Shown piece by piece: positions 25,057 through 33,853 of a stretch of DNA of 43,120 bases; the stretch's first letter is position 1, and each line of letters starts with the position of its first letter. Below the pieces are notes generated by a model, which did no database searches, was not told the DNA's origin, and saw nothing but the letters and a program-made list of their open reading frames with translations. The position numbers were made by a program, and so were the translations under genes. The stretch comes from Paludibacteraceae bacterium (GTDB lineage: Bacteria; Bacteroidota; Bacteroidia; Bacteroidales; Paludibacteraceae), in contig JAGBCD010000003.1 of the NCBI GenBank assembly GCA_017938155.1, positions 1-43,120 of the forward strand, written 5' to 3'.

Positions 25057-27795
25057 TTGAAAAACAAATATATTCACATAAAAGGCGCCCGTACACACAA
25101 TCTTCAAAACGTATCGGTTGATATACCAAGAAATCAATTGGTTGTTGTTACAGGAGTTAGCGGAAGTGGTAAATCATCACTCGCCTTCGACACATTATAC
25201 GCAGAAGGACAGCGTAGGTACGTAGAAAGTCTATCTTCCTATGCGCGTCAGTTTATGGGTAAAATGCAAAAACCTGAAGTGGATATTATTGAAGGCATAC
25301 CTCCTGCTATTGCTATTGAGCAACGAACTATCACCCGCAATCCTCGTTCCACCGTAGGTACCACCACTGAGATTTATGATTATCTAAAGTTATTATTTGC
25401 GCGTATTGGGCATACTATATCCCCTATCAGTGGTCAAGAAGTGAAACGTCACACGATTCGTGATGTGGTCAACTATGCATTGCAAACACCCATAGGTACA
25501 AAGATTTTGTTGCTCGCTCCTATACACGAGATAGCGAATGAGCAACATCTACAAGATATTCTCAATGGTTGGTTGCAAGAAGGATTTAGCAGGTTGTGGA
25601 TAGATGGCGAAATAGTACGCATAACCGATGCTATCAATAAAGTCCAACAATGGGCAAACAAACCCCTTTATCTACTGATAGACCGCATCGTATCCGACCA
25701 TGAGCCGACAACTGCCAATCGCTTTGCTGATTCGGTACAAACAGCATTCTATGAAGGCAAGGGGAAATGCTGTATATGGTTAGATAAGGAAAATAATTTG
25801 ACTCATTTCTCTGAAAATTTTGAGAGTGATGGCATTACCTTCATTGATCCTTGCGAACATTTGTTTGATTTTAATAATCCATTGGGCGCATGTTCTCGCT
25901 GTGGAGGCTATGGCATGGTAATGGGCATAGATCCGAACTTGGTTGTAGCAGACAAGTCGTTGTCCATATATGAAGGAGCCATAGCATGTTGGCATGGAGA
26001 GAAAATGAGCAAATGGAATGATGCGTTGGTGTATAATGCTCATCTATTTGATTTTCCTATCCATACTCCATTCTACGCATTGAGTGCTGAACAAAAACAG
26101 TTGATTTGGACGGGAAACGAATATTTTAAGGGCTTGGATGAGTTCTTTGCGATGTTGGAGAATAAGCAATTTAGTCGAATACAATATCGTGTGATGCTTG
26201 CACGCTACAAGGGTAAAACACTTTGCCCAGAATGCAATGGTTATCGTCTGCGCAAAGAGGCTAGCAACGTATATGTTGGAGGTTATAATCTCCCTACATT
26301 ATGTGGTATGTCGATTGTTGAGTTGGAACAATGTTTCAAGAATTTACAGATAAGTGAAACAGAAAAGATCGCAGCCAAACAATTGCTTGTAGAGATACGT
26401 TCAAGGATACAGTTTATGAAGGATGTAGGATTGGGTTATCTGACCCTCAACCGTATGAGTAACACGCTAAGTGGCGGTGAGAGTCAGCGTATCAATTTGG
26501 CTAAATCGTTGGGAAGTAGTTTGGTGGGTTCGTTATATGTGTTGGATGAGCCCAGTATTGGTTTGCATCTCAGAGATACTAAAAACTTGATACATGTATT
26601 GCAGGAGTTGAAAAACTTGGGCAACACCATCGTTGTAGTAGAACACGATGATGAAATACAAAAAGCTGCTGATCATATCATTGACATTGGACCAGGAGCG
26701 GGAAGAAATGGTGGAAAAATAGTCTATTCGGGTAAACCCCAATTGGAGAAATACACCTATGATATTCCTGAGTATAGAAGAAAATGGAACAACTACATTG
26801 AGGTAGTTGGTGGAACAGAAAACAACTTAAAAAATATTGACGTTAAGTTCCCACTCAATGTTATATCTGTAGTTACGGGTGTAAGTGGAAGTGGTAAGTC
26901 AACACTTGTTAGCAAAGTTCTTTATCCTGCATTGCAGAAGTATTACGGTGGAATAGCAGAGCAGATAGGTGATTATGGAAGTTTACGAGGAAGCATGCAC
27001 TTGATTAAGCATGTGGAATACATTGACCAAAATCCATTGAGTAAATCTTCACGTTCTAATCCTGCTACCTATCTAAAGGCATATGATGAAATACGTAAAT
27101 TATTCTCAGAGCAGCAATTATCCAAGCAATTAGGATTTACGGCAGCACATTTCTCGTTCAACACACCGGGAGGTCGTTGCGAGGAGTGTCAAGGAGAAGG
27201 AACAATAACGATTGAGATGCAATTTATGGCGGATTTGAAGTTGGAGTGTCCCCATTGTCATGGTAAGCGTTTCAAGCAAGATGTATTGGAGGTTTTATAC
27301 CGAGGTAAAAGTATCTATGACATTTTGGAGATGACAGTCAATCAGGCGGTTGATTTCTTCAAAGAAGATGTCAACTGCAATCGTCTCTTGCAGCGATTGA
27401 TTCCATTACAAGAAGTAGGTATTGGTTATGTCAAATTAGGTCAATCCAGTAGTACGTTATCTGGAGGAGAGTGTCAACGTGTGAAGTTGGCATCGTTTTT
27501 GGCTAAGGAGAATCAAACGCCGACATTATTCTTGTTTGATGAGCCTACAATAGGTCTTCATCACAAAGATATCAAAATACTACTCAAGGCTTTGAATGTA
27601 TTAGTAAGTAAAGGGCATACAGTTATTATAATAGAACATAATCCAGCTATCATTTTGGCAGCAGACCACGTCATTGATTTAGGTCCAGAAGGAGGAGATG
27701 AGGGAGGACAAGTAGTCTTTGAAGGCACTCCTGAAGATTTGATGAATTGTGCACGTAGTCATACTGGTACATGTATAAAAAAACTATTGTTATGA
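25057..27795 (+). CDS. uvrA: Excinuclease ABC subunit A (UvrA)
   Basis: 912 residues starting at a TTG; no ATG fits and the family start (K-Y-I-H-I-KGARTHNLQNV) begins right there. UvrA is the damage-sensing ATPase of nucleotide excision repair. Both ABC modules are intact: Walker A Lys39 (GVSGSGKSSLAF) and Lys614 (GVSGSGKSTLVSK), signatures TLSGGESQRINLA and TLSGGECQRVKLA. The second zinc module is complete (CEECQGEG...CPHCHGKRF). In the first module only CSRC (Cys279, Cys282) remains; the position of the preceding CxxC pair reads ESDG. The next gene overlaps the stop by 4 nt (ATGA). Confidence 0.95.
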   Translation: MKNKYIHIKGARTHNLQNVSVDIPRNQLVVVTGVSGSGKSSLAFDTLYAEGQRRYVESLSSYARQFMGKMQKPEVDIIEGIPPAIAIEQRTITRNPRSTVGTTTEIYDYLKLLFARIGHTISPISGQEVKRHTIRDVVNYALQTPIGTKILLLAPIHEIANEQHLQDILNGWLQEGFSRLWIDGEIVRITDAINKVQQWANKPLYLLIDRIVSDHEPTTANRFADSVQTAFYEGKGKCCIWLDKENNLTHFSENFESDGITFIDPCEHLFDFNNPLGACSRCGGYGMVMGIDPNLVVADKSLSIYEGAIACWHGEKMSKWNDALVYNAHLFDFPIHTPFYALSAEQKQLIWTGNEYFKGLDEFFAMLENKQFSRIQYRVMLARYKGKTLCPECNGYRLRKEASNVYVGGYNLPTLCGMSIVELEQCFKNLQISETEKIAAKQLLVEIRSRIQFMKDVGLGYLTLNRMSNTLSGGESQRINLAKSLGSSLVGSLYVLDEPSIGLHLRDTKNLIHVLQELKNLGNTIVVVEHDDEIQKAADHIIDIGPGAGRNGGKIVYSGKPQLEKYTYDIPEYRRKWNNYIEVVGGTENNLKNIDVKFPLNVISVVTGVSGSGKSTLVSKVLYPALQKYYGGIAEQIGDYGSLRGSMHLIKHVEYIDQNPLSKSSRSNPATYLKAYDEIRKLFSEQQLSKQLGFTAAHFSFNTPGGRCEECQGEGTITIEMQFMADLKLECPHCHGKRFKQDVLEVLYRGKSIYDILEMTVNQAVDFFKEDVNCNRLLQRLIPLQEVGIGYVKLGQSSSTLSGGECQRVKLASFLAKENQTPTLFLFDEPTIGLHHKDIKILLKALNVLVSKGHTVIIIEHNPAIILAADHVIDLGPEGGDEGGQVVFEGTPEDLMNCARSHTGTCIKKLLL

Positions 27796-29735
27796 AACAT
27801 CGATTTATAAACAACATTTTACAGTCTGATTTTTTTAATCATATAACATCAATGGGATATCTTCCAAGATGGTGTATATTGTTGATAGATATCCTACTAT
27901 GTGCTTTGGCATTTGCTCTCAGTGTTGGTTTGGGCAACAATATGTTTACATATGGAATCAATGAGCAGTTGCTTCCTATTTGGAATCAGTTTATTATTTT
28001 ATTAGTTGTTCAGATTCTCACATTCCTACTCTTTCACACCTATTCAGGTATCATACGATACACCACGTTTGTGGATATGCTGAAAATTATGTTAGCAGTT
28101 GGTACAGCCAGCGTTTTACTCATGCTTACCAATTTCATCACATATTGGGTTGCAGATTTCAAACCTTTCTTGAATACGATACTTATCATCTATGTATTTA
28201 TATCCTTTGTATTGTTGTTCAGTTTGCGTGTGGGTATCAAGACCATTTACGAAAACATCTACCACCACATACACACGAGTCCTAAAGCGCTGATTTATGG
28301 TACCAAATCAGCAGGTATTGCTATTGCGAAGATGCTTAAAAGTGCAGGAAATGTCCCATACCATCCAGTAGGATTTATAGGTGAAGTAGATAGGAAGAGC
28401 AACCACAATATTGGGGGGCTTCATATCTTTGAGTTGAATGAAGACTTGTTTATATGGATGAGAAAACACAATGTAAACAATGTGATAATCTCTCCTAAGA
28501 AGATGCAAGAGATTAATCCTTCCAAGGACTTGAATATATTCCTAAAGAATAATATCCATGTATTGACTACACCTTATTTCAAGGAATACGACAAAGAATC
28601 CGATATTACGAATGTAGGACGCATCTCATCAATACAAATTGAAGACCTATTGGAGCGTCCAGCCATCCACATTGACACGGACAATGTGAAACAGATAATT
28701 GAAGAGAAGACAGTCATGATTACCGGTGCGGCAGGTAGTATTGGTTCAGAATTAACAAGGCAAGTTCTGCGATACAATCCCCAAGCTGTTATTCTCTATG
28801 AAATAGCGGAGTCTCCTCTACACGAATTGACATTAGACTTGCGACAAGAGTTCAAACAAGCCCAAATCATTCCAATCATAGGTGATATACGCAACTATGA
28901 GCGTTTGGAGGAAGTATTTAAGGAGTTTAGACCAGACGTATTGTATCATGCAGCAGCATACAAGCATGTACCTTTGATGGAACATCACCCTAATGAGGCT
29001 ATCCAAACGAACGTATTAGGAACCAAAAATGTTGCCGACTTGGCTGTCAAATACAAAGTGGAACGTTTTGTAATGATTTCGACAGACAAGGCTGTTAATC
29101 CAACCAATGTTATGGGAGCGAGCAAGCGAATAGCAGAGATATATGTTCAATCCTTATACAAACACTTATTCAAGTTGGACACCAACTGTACCAAGTTCAT
29201 CACGACTCGTTTTGGTAATGTTCTGGGCAGTAATGGTTCGGTAATTCCATATTTCAAAAAACAGATTGAACATGGAGGTCCTGTTACTGTCACTCATCCC
29301 GAGATTACACGTTTCTTCATGACCATTCCTGAGGCATGTTGCTTGGTAATGGAAGCATCCACGTTAGGAAATGGTGGAGAGATTTTTGCCTTTGACATGG
29401 GACATCCAGTCAAGATTCTTGATTTGGCAAATAACATGATACGATTGGCGGGATACACTCCGGGAACGGAGATTCCTATTGTATTCTCGGGGTTGAGACC
29501 TGGTGAAAAACTATATGAGGAGTTGTTGAATAAAAAAGAAACCACAATGCCTACTGCTCATGAGAAAATCATGATTGCACGTGTAAGGGAGTTTGCTTTT
29601 GACTCCATATCAGAACAAGTGGATCACCTTATCCTGACCAGCAGACAAAATAAACCATTCATTACTGTGCAAGAAATGAAACAAATAGTACCTGAATATA
29701 GAAGTAAGAATTCCATTTACGAACAATTAGATTGA
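27792..29735 (+). CDS. Membrane-bound nucleotide-sugar 4,6-dehydratase (CapD/PglF/WbpM type)
   Basis: 647 residues from the ATG at 27792, which overlaps the uvrA stop; an alternative GTG/ATG-like start 21 nt upstream is less likely. Four transmembrane helices (~18-140) precede a CoA-binding-like domain (~150-270) and a short-chain dehydrogenase domain with the NAD-binding TGAAGSIGSELTRQ near 308. The catalytic region STDKAVNPTNVMGASKR near 440 has Met in place of Tyr in the usual YxxxK, as in this family. It probably converts UDP-GlcNAc to a 4-keto-6-deoxy sugar for surface glycans. It is grouped with wecA-like and glycosyltransferase genes. Confidence 0.9.
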   Translation: MKHRFINNILQSDFFNHITSMGYLPRWCILLIDILLCALAFALSVGLGNNMFTYGINEQLLPIWNQFIILLVVQILTFLLFHTYSGIIRYTTFVDMLKIMLAVGTASVLLMLTNFITYWVADFKPFLNTILIIYVFISFVLLFSLRVGIKTIYENIYHHIHTSPKALIYGTKSAGIAIAKMLKSAGNVPYHPVGFIGEVDRKSNHNIGGLHIFELNEDLFIWMRKHNVNNVIISPKKMQEINPSKDLNIFLKNNIHVLTTPYFKEYDKESDITNVGRISSIQIEDLLERPAIHIDTDNVKQIIEEKTVMITGAAGSIGSELTRQVLRYNPQAVILYEIAESPLHELTLDLRQEFKQAQIIPIIGDIRNYERLEEVFKEFRPDVLYHAAAYKHVPLMEHHPNEAIQTNVLGTKNVADLAVKYKVERFVMISTDKAVNPTNVMGASKRIAEIYVQSLYKHLFKLDTNCTKFITTRFGNVLGSNGSVIPYFKKQIEHGGPVTVTHPEITRFFMTIPEACCLVMEASTLGNGGEIFAFDMGHPVKILDLANNMIRLAGYTPGTEIPIVFSGLRPGEKLYEELLNKKETTMPTAHEKIMIARVREFAFDSISEQVDHLILTSRQNKPFITVQEMKQIVPEYRSKNSIYEQLD

Positions 29736-29739
29736 TACT

Positions 29740-30831
29740 ATGTTAGATTTTTTCTTTCAACATACTTATTTGATTGGTTTTGTTTCCTTTGTAGTGGGAT
29801 TGATGCTTATGCCTGTGGTATTACGCATTGCTCAACAAAAGCATTTTGTAGTGCGTCCTAACAAGCGCATGTCACACATAGGAGAAATTCCTAATATCGG
29901 TGGTTTGGATATTTGCTTATCCTTTATGTTGACCTATATGCTTTTTGAGTTTAACCACCTACAACAATCGCAGTTCCTACTCATAGGTTTATTTACCATT
30001 ATGATTGTAGGTTTTATTGATGACATTTTGGTGTTATCTCCATTGTCTAAACTTCTATGTGAGATGTTTGCAGGTATTTCGCTGATTGGTTTTGCAGATA
30101 TTCGCATCACGCATCTACATGGTATTTTAGGAATCACTGATATACCAGAAGTTGCATCTTATTGTATCTCATTTTTTGTACTGCTTGCTATTATCAATGC
30201 CATTAATCTCATAGATGGAGTAGATGGTTTGGCTTCTGGATTGGGTATAATATATTGTCTATTCTTTGCAGTATATTTTGCATTAGTAGGTGAAAGAGAT
30301 TGGTCTATCTTGGCAATATGCATGATAGGGTCGTTGGCGGTATTTTTTACCTACAATGTATTTGGAGGGGCTAAGAGAAAAATTTTTATGGGAGATAGTG
30401 GGTCTTTGTTGCTCGGTTATATGATTACTTCGTTCGTTTTTCAATTTTGCGAACTTAATGCTCACCAACCAATACCTGAACATCTTCAATTCTCTGCTGC
30501 ACCAATAACAGCAATATGCGTATTGACCATTCCTATTTTTGACACCATACGTGTATCCATAACACGTATTAAGAATAAAAAATCGCCCTTCTTGCCAGAC
30601 AAGAACCATATACATCATCTATTATTGAAAACGGGCATCAATCATATTCAAACCACCTGTACACTTTTGTTTTTCTCGTTGCTATTCATTGGCATTGCCA
30701 TTATAGGTCGTCAATGGAATATGTGGTTATTACTTTTCATTGATTTTGCTATTGCGACGATACTTACCATTATATTGTGGCGCATCATTGATTATGTAAA
30801 TAGAAAAAACAATACACCTCCCACTAAATAG
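29740..30831 (+). CDS. WecA/MraY-family undecaprenyl-phosphate sugar-1-phosphate transferase
   Basis: 363 residues with ~10-11 transmembrane helices. Family motifs are GGLD near residue 50, GFIDDILVLSP near 89 (Asp-Asp pair), NLIDGVDGLASG near 152 and FMGDSGSLLLGY near 211, plus the KNHIHHLLLKTG loop near 288 for nucleotide-sugar binding. It transfers a sugar phosphate to the lipid carrier, starting a surface polysaccharide or O-antigen-type chain. It follows the dehydratase by 4 nt, whose product could be its substrate or a later one. Which sugar is used cannot be told. Confidence 0.9.
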   Translation: MLDFFFQHTYLIGFVSFVVGLMLMPVVLRIAQQKHFVVRPNKRMSHIGEIPNIGGLDICLSFMLTYMLFEFNHLQQSQFLLIGLFTIMIVGFIDDILVLSPLSKLLCEMFAGISLIGFADIRITHLHGILGITDIPEVASYCISFFVLLAIINAINLIDGVDGLASGLGIIYCLFFAVYFALVGERDWSILAICMIGSLAVFFTYNVFGGAKRKIFMGDSGSLLLGYMITSFVFQFCELNAHQPIPEHLQFSAAPITAICVLTIPIFDTIRVSITRIKNKKSPFLPDKNHIHHLLLKTGINHIQTTCTLLFFSLLFIGIAIIGRQWNMWLLLFIDFAIATILTIILWRIIDYVNRKNNTPPTK

Positions 30832-30834
30832 TCT

Positions 30835-32640
30835 ATGCTTATCAACCTTGAACATATTCATTTGGAGTACTCCTCTAAACCGATACTCAACGATATATCC
30901 TTCTTGGTCAATGCCAAAGAGCGCATAGCATTGGTCGGCAAGAACGGAGCAGGCAAGACTTCGCTTTTACGTCTTATAACGGGCAAAGAGCAACCCACAT
31001 CGGGTAATATCTCCTTCGCTGCTAATATCACCATTGGCTACTTGCCTCAAGTGATGTTACATACGGATGGCAACACATTACAACAAGAAGTGATGTCTAT
31101 TTTTGCAGGAGATACTCCAGAAGAAGATGCCAAACACATTGCTGAGATGGATAAAACCATCATAGGCTTAGGTTTTGAGCGAAAAGATTTGGCACGTCCT
31201 TGTTCTGAGTTCTCTGGGGGATGGCGTATGCGTATTGAATTAGCCAAGATACTACTTCAGCATCCGGACCTATTACTGTTGGACGAGCCTACAAACCATT
31301 TAGATATAGAGTCCATACAATGGCTAGAACAGTTCCTAAAAAACAGCAATAGTGCACTTATCCTCGTTAGTCACGATAGAGCATTCTTGGACAATGTAAC
31401 CACACGAACGATAGAAATAACACTGGGGCACATATACGATTACAACGTATCATATAGTCACTTCAAAGTTCTCAGACAAGAACGCCACGAACAACAGGTG
31501 CGAGCCTACCTTAACCAACAAAAACTCATTCAAGACACCAAAGAGTTTATTGAACGTTTTCGATACAAAGCAACCAAAGCGGTACAGGTACAATCACGAA
31601 TCAAGCAATTGGAGAAGTTGGATATCATAGAGGTGGATATGGACGACACATCCAGACTGAACCTCAAGTTTCCACCTGCACCAAGAAGTGGCGATTATCC
31701 TATCATTGTTGAAGAATTACGAAAAGATTTTGGGGCGCACACTGTTTTCCAAGATGTCAATTTCACCATCAAACGAGGTGAAAAGGTAGCATTCGTAGGT
31801 AAGAATGGAGAGGGAAAAACAACCCTTGTCAAGTGTATCATGAACCAATTGGATTATCTGGGAAGCTTGCGCATTGGACACAACGTCAAGATTGGTTACT
31901 TTGCACAAAATCAAGCGGCCTTGTTGGATGAGAACCTAACTGTCTTTCAAACCATTGATTATGTAGCCGTAGGCGATATACGAACCAAGATACGGGATAT
32001 ATTAGGAGCATTCATGTTTGGAGGAGAAGCTTCGGATAAGAAAGTAAAAGTTTTATCCGGAGGAGAAAGAAGTCGCTTGGCAATGATAAGACTACTGCTT
32101 GAACCATGCAACTTACTCATATTGGACGAGCCAACCAATCACTTGGACATGCAGTCGAAAGATGTACTCAAAAATGCACTTCAAAACTTTGATGGTACCG
32201 TGATTTGCGTAAGTCATGATCGTGATTTCCTGGATGGACTCATTGATAAAGTGTATGAATTCAAAGGAGGTAAAGTAATTGAGCATCTCGGAGGAATATA
32301 TGACTTTTTGCGAAAGAAAAACATTGATTCGTTGCAAGAATTAGAAAGAAAGAAAACCGTCTCCACTCTCTCTACCAAAGGAGGAGAGATAGGGGAAGTG
32401 ACGAGTGCTAAACTTGACTATGCGGCTCAAAAAGCGGCAGCGGCTGCAAAAAGAAAAAAAGAAAAACAGATAGCGGACATTGAAAATCAAATTGCGCTAT
32501 TGGAACAAGAGCAAAAAGATATAGAACAACTCTTGACATCAGTAGAAGAACAAACACAAGAAAATTTCCAACGATACGAGCACGTCAAACATGAGTTGGA
32601 AAAACGCTTGTATGAATGGGAGATACTCAGTGAAGAATGA
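30835..32640 (+). CDS. ABC-F family ATPase (ribosome-associated)
   Basis: 601 residues, two ABC domains on one chain without transmembrane helices. Walker A sites are ALVGKNGAGKTS near 34 and AFVGKNGEGKTT near 318; signatures are CSEFSGGWRMRIELA near 125 and VLSGGERSRLAM near 406; both domains have LLLDEPTNHLD or LILDEPTNHLD. The linker between domains (~215-260) is helical and basic, as in translation factors of this family. A C-terminal charged coiled coil (~530-600) makes it closest to Uup-type or YdiF-type members. It probably acts on stalled ribosomes. It sits 3 nt after the wecA-like gene. Confidence 0.9.
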   Translation: MLINLEHIHLEYSSKPILNDISFLVNAKERIALVGKNGAGKTSLLRLITGKEQPTSGNISFAANITIGYLPQVMLHTDGNTLQQEVMSIFAGDTPEEDAKHIAEMDKTIIGLGFERKDLARPCSEFSGGWRMRIELAKILLQHPDLLLLDEPTNHLDIESIQWLEQFLKNSNSALILVSHDRAFLDNVTTRTIEITLGHIYDYNVSYSHFKVLRQERHEQQVRAYLNQQKLIQDTKEFIERFRYKATKAVQVQSRIKQLEKLDIIEVDMDDTSRLNLKFPPAPRSGDYPIIVEELRKDFGAHTVFQDVNFTIKRGEKVAFVGKNGEGKTTLVKCIMNQLDYLGSLRIGHNVKIGYFAQNQAALLDENLTVFQTIDYVAVGDIRTKIRDILGAFMFGGEASDKKVKVLSGGERSRLAMIRLLLEPCNLLILDEPTNHLDMQSKDVLKNALQNFDGTVICVSHDRDFLDGLIDKVYEFKGGKVIEHLGGIYDFLRKKNIDSLQELERKKTVSTLSTKGGEIGEVTSAKLDYAAQKAAAAAKRKKEKQIADIENQIALLEQEQKDIEQLLTSVEEQTQENFQRYEHVKHELEKRLYEWEILSEE

Positions 32641-32668
32641 GATTACCACACCTTAATCTATCATATAC

Positions 32669-33853
32669 ATGAACGATATCGTATCATACATCATTTCTTT
32701 TCTATTGTATGGTGAGCAGGATGCTGTTCACAGAGTAGGATATACAGCTGACCAAGAACAATGGCATCAATACTCTGTTATTATCATACCTAATGGACAT
32801 TTGGGTAAAGATATCGTGTTGCCTGATTTGTCTGCGCCTCGCATTGAGCCTATTGCATCCATCTATTCGGATAACAAACAAAAACGTTATATCATTCATA
32901 CCGATATCGTTTACAATACGTTTTTCTTCATTTCAAGAGCAGAAGAACTTATTAATAGTCAGCGGGATGAACACGGGCGTTTTCTGGCTAAGTACTCCAT
33001 ATTAGGTAAGAATAACCATTTACTCATTCCGTTGGTGGACGAGTATGGACGCACGCTACTCAAACTATTAGAGTGTCCCCTACCCACTCCGACCATGCAA
33101 AACATCTACCTCACACACGATGTTGATTCCATTGACCAATATCGCCATCTACGAGGCTTTGTTGGGGGGATTGTTCGCAAACAATACAAGGCGGTCATAC
33201 GTGCATGTCAATCCATAGAAAATGACCCTGCCTTTACTTTCTCTTGGCTCATTTCACAGGACAAAAAAGTGAAAAGAACTAAATGTATTTACTTTGTCAA
33301 GGACACGAGGGGAAAAGGATATGATTATCCCCAATACAATTTGAATGGTAAAGACTTTCAGACTGCTGAAAAACTAATCAAAAATAGCGGTGCTAAAATT
33401 GGGTTACACTCCAGCTACTACGGAATAACTCAAAATTCAAAATTAAAAATTCATAATTCACTGCACCGTAGCCACTACTTACGTTGTAGTATAGACCAAA
33501 TGCAACACCTTGTAGAACATGGGATAACAGACGATTTTACCATGATGTTTCCTGACCATGTAGGCTTTAGGTTACAAACATGCAGACCTGTGCGATGGAT
33601 CAATCCCAAGACGATGCAACTCACATCTTTGCTACTCCATCCATTAACCATCATGGACTGTACTTTGAGCAATCATCAGTACATGAATCTAAATGAGGAT
33701 GAAGCATACTTCACATGCGAGCAAATCTTTGACAAATGCATAGCCAACAATGGAGAGATTGTTTTGCTATGGCACAATACCAATCCAACGAACAACCCCT
33801 ACCATCGTTCGTTATACAACAAACTCATTCTATTACTTAAGAACATATCATAA
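32669..33853 (+). CDS. Polysaccharide deacetylase-like protein (DUF7033 type)
   Basis: 394 residues, no signal peptide. The N-terminal ~125 residues form a separate domain often seen in Bacteroidota before NodB-like deacetylases. NodB-like features are THDVD (His150-Asp151-Val152-Asp153), where Asp153 aligns with the catalytic Asp motif, IGLHSSY (His247) as the second metal-binding histidine region, and LLWHNT near 373. It probably removes acyl groups from a cell-surface glycan or its precursor. Residues ~254-264 (QNSKLKIHNSL) come from four heptanucleotide repeat units inside the gene. The glycosyltransferase start overlaps its stop by one base (TAATG). Confidence 0.8.
   Translation: MNDIVSYIISFLLYGEQDAVHRVGYTADQEQWHQYSVIIIPNGHLGKDIVLPDLSAPRIEPIASIYSDNKQKRYIIHTDIVYNTFFFISRAEELINSQRDEHGRFLAKYSILGKNNHLLIPLVDEYGRTLLKLLECPLPTPTMQNIYLTHDVDSIDQYRHLRGFVGGIVRKQYKAVIRACQSIENDPAFTFSWLISQDKKVKRTKCIYFVKDTRGKGYDYPQYNLNGKDFQTAEKLIKNSGAKIGLHSSYYGITQNSKLKIHNSLHRSHYLRCSIDQMQHLVEHGITDDFTMMFPDHVGFRLQTCRPVRWINPKTMQLTSLLLHPLTIMDCTLSNHQYMNLNEDEAYFTCEQIFDKCIANNGEIVLLWHNTNPTNNPYHRSLYNKLILLLKNIS
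33430..33457. repeat. Heptanucleotide tandem repeat inside a coding sequence
   Basis: Four 7-bp units (TCAAAAT, TCAAAAT, TAAAAAT, TCATAAT) lie in register within the deacetylase-like gene, between the HSSY motif and HRSHYLRC. The sequence looks like the intergenic arrays at 39243-39305. The 28 bp is not a multiple of 3, but the reading frame stays open. Confidence 0.7.
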
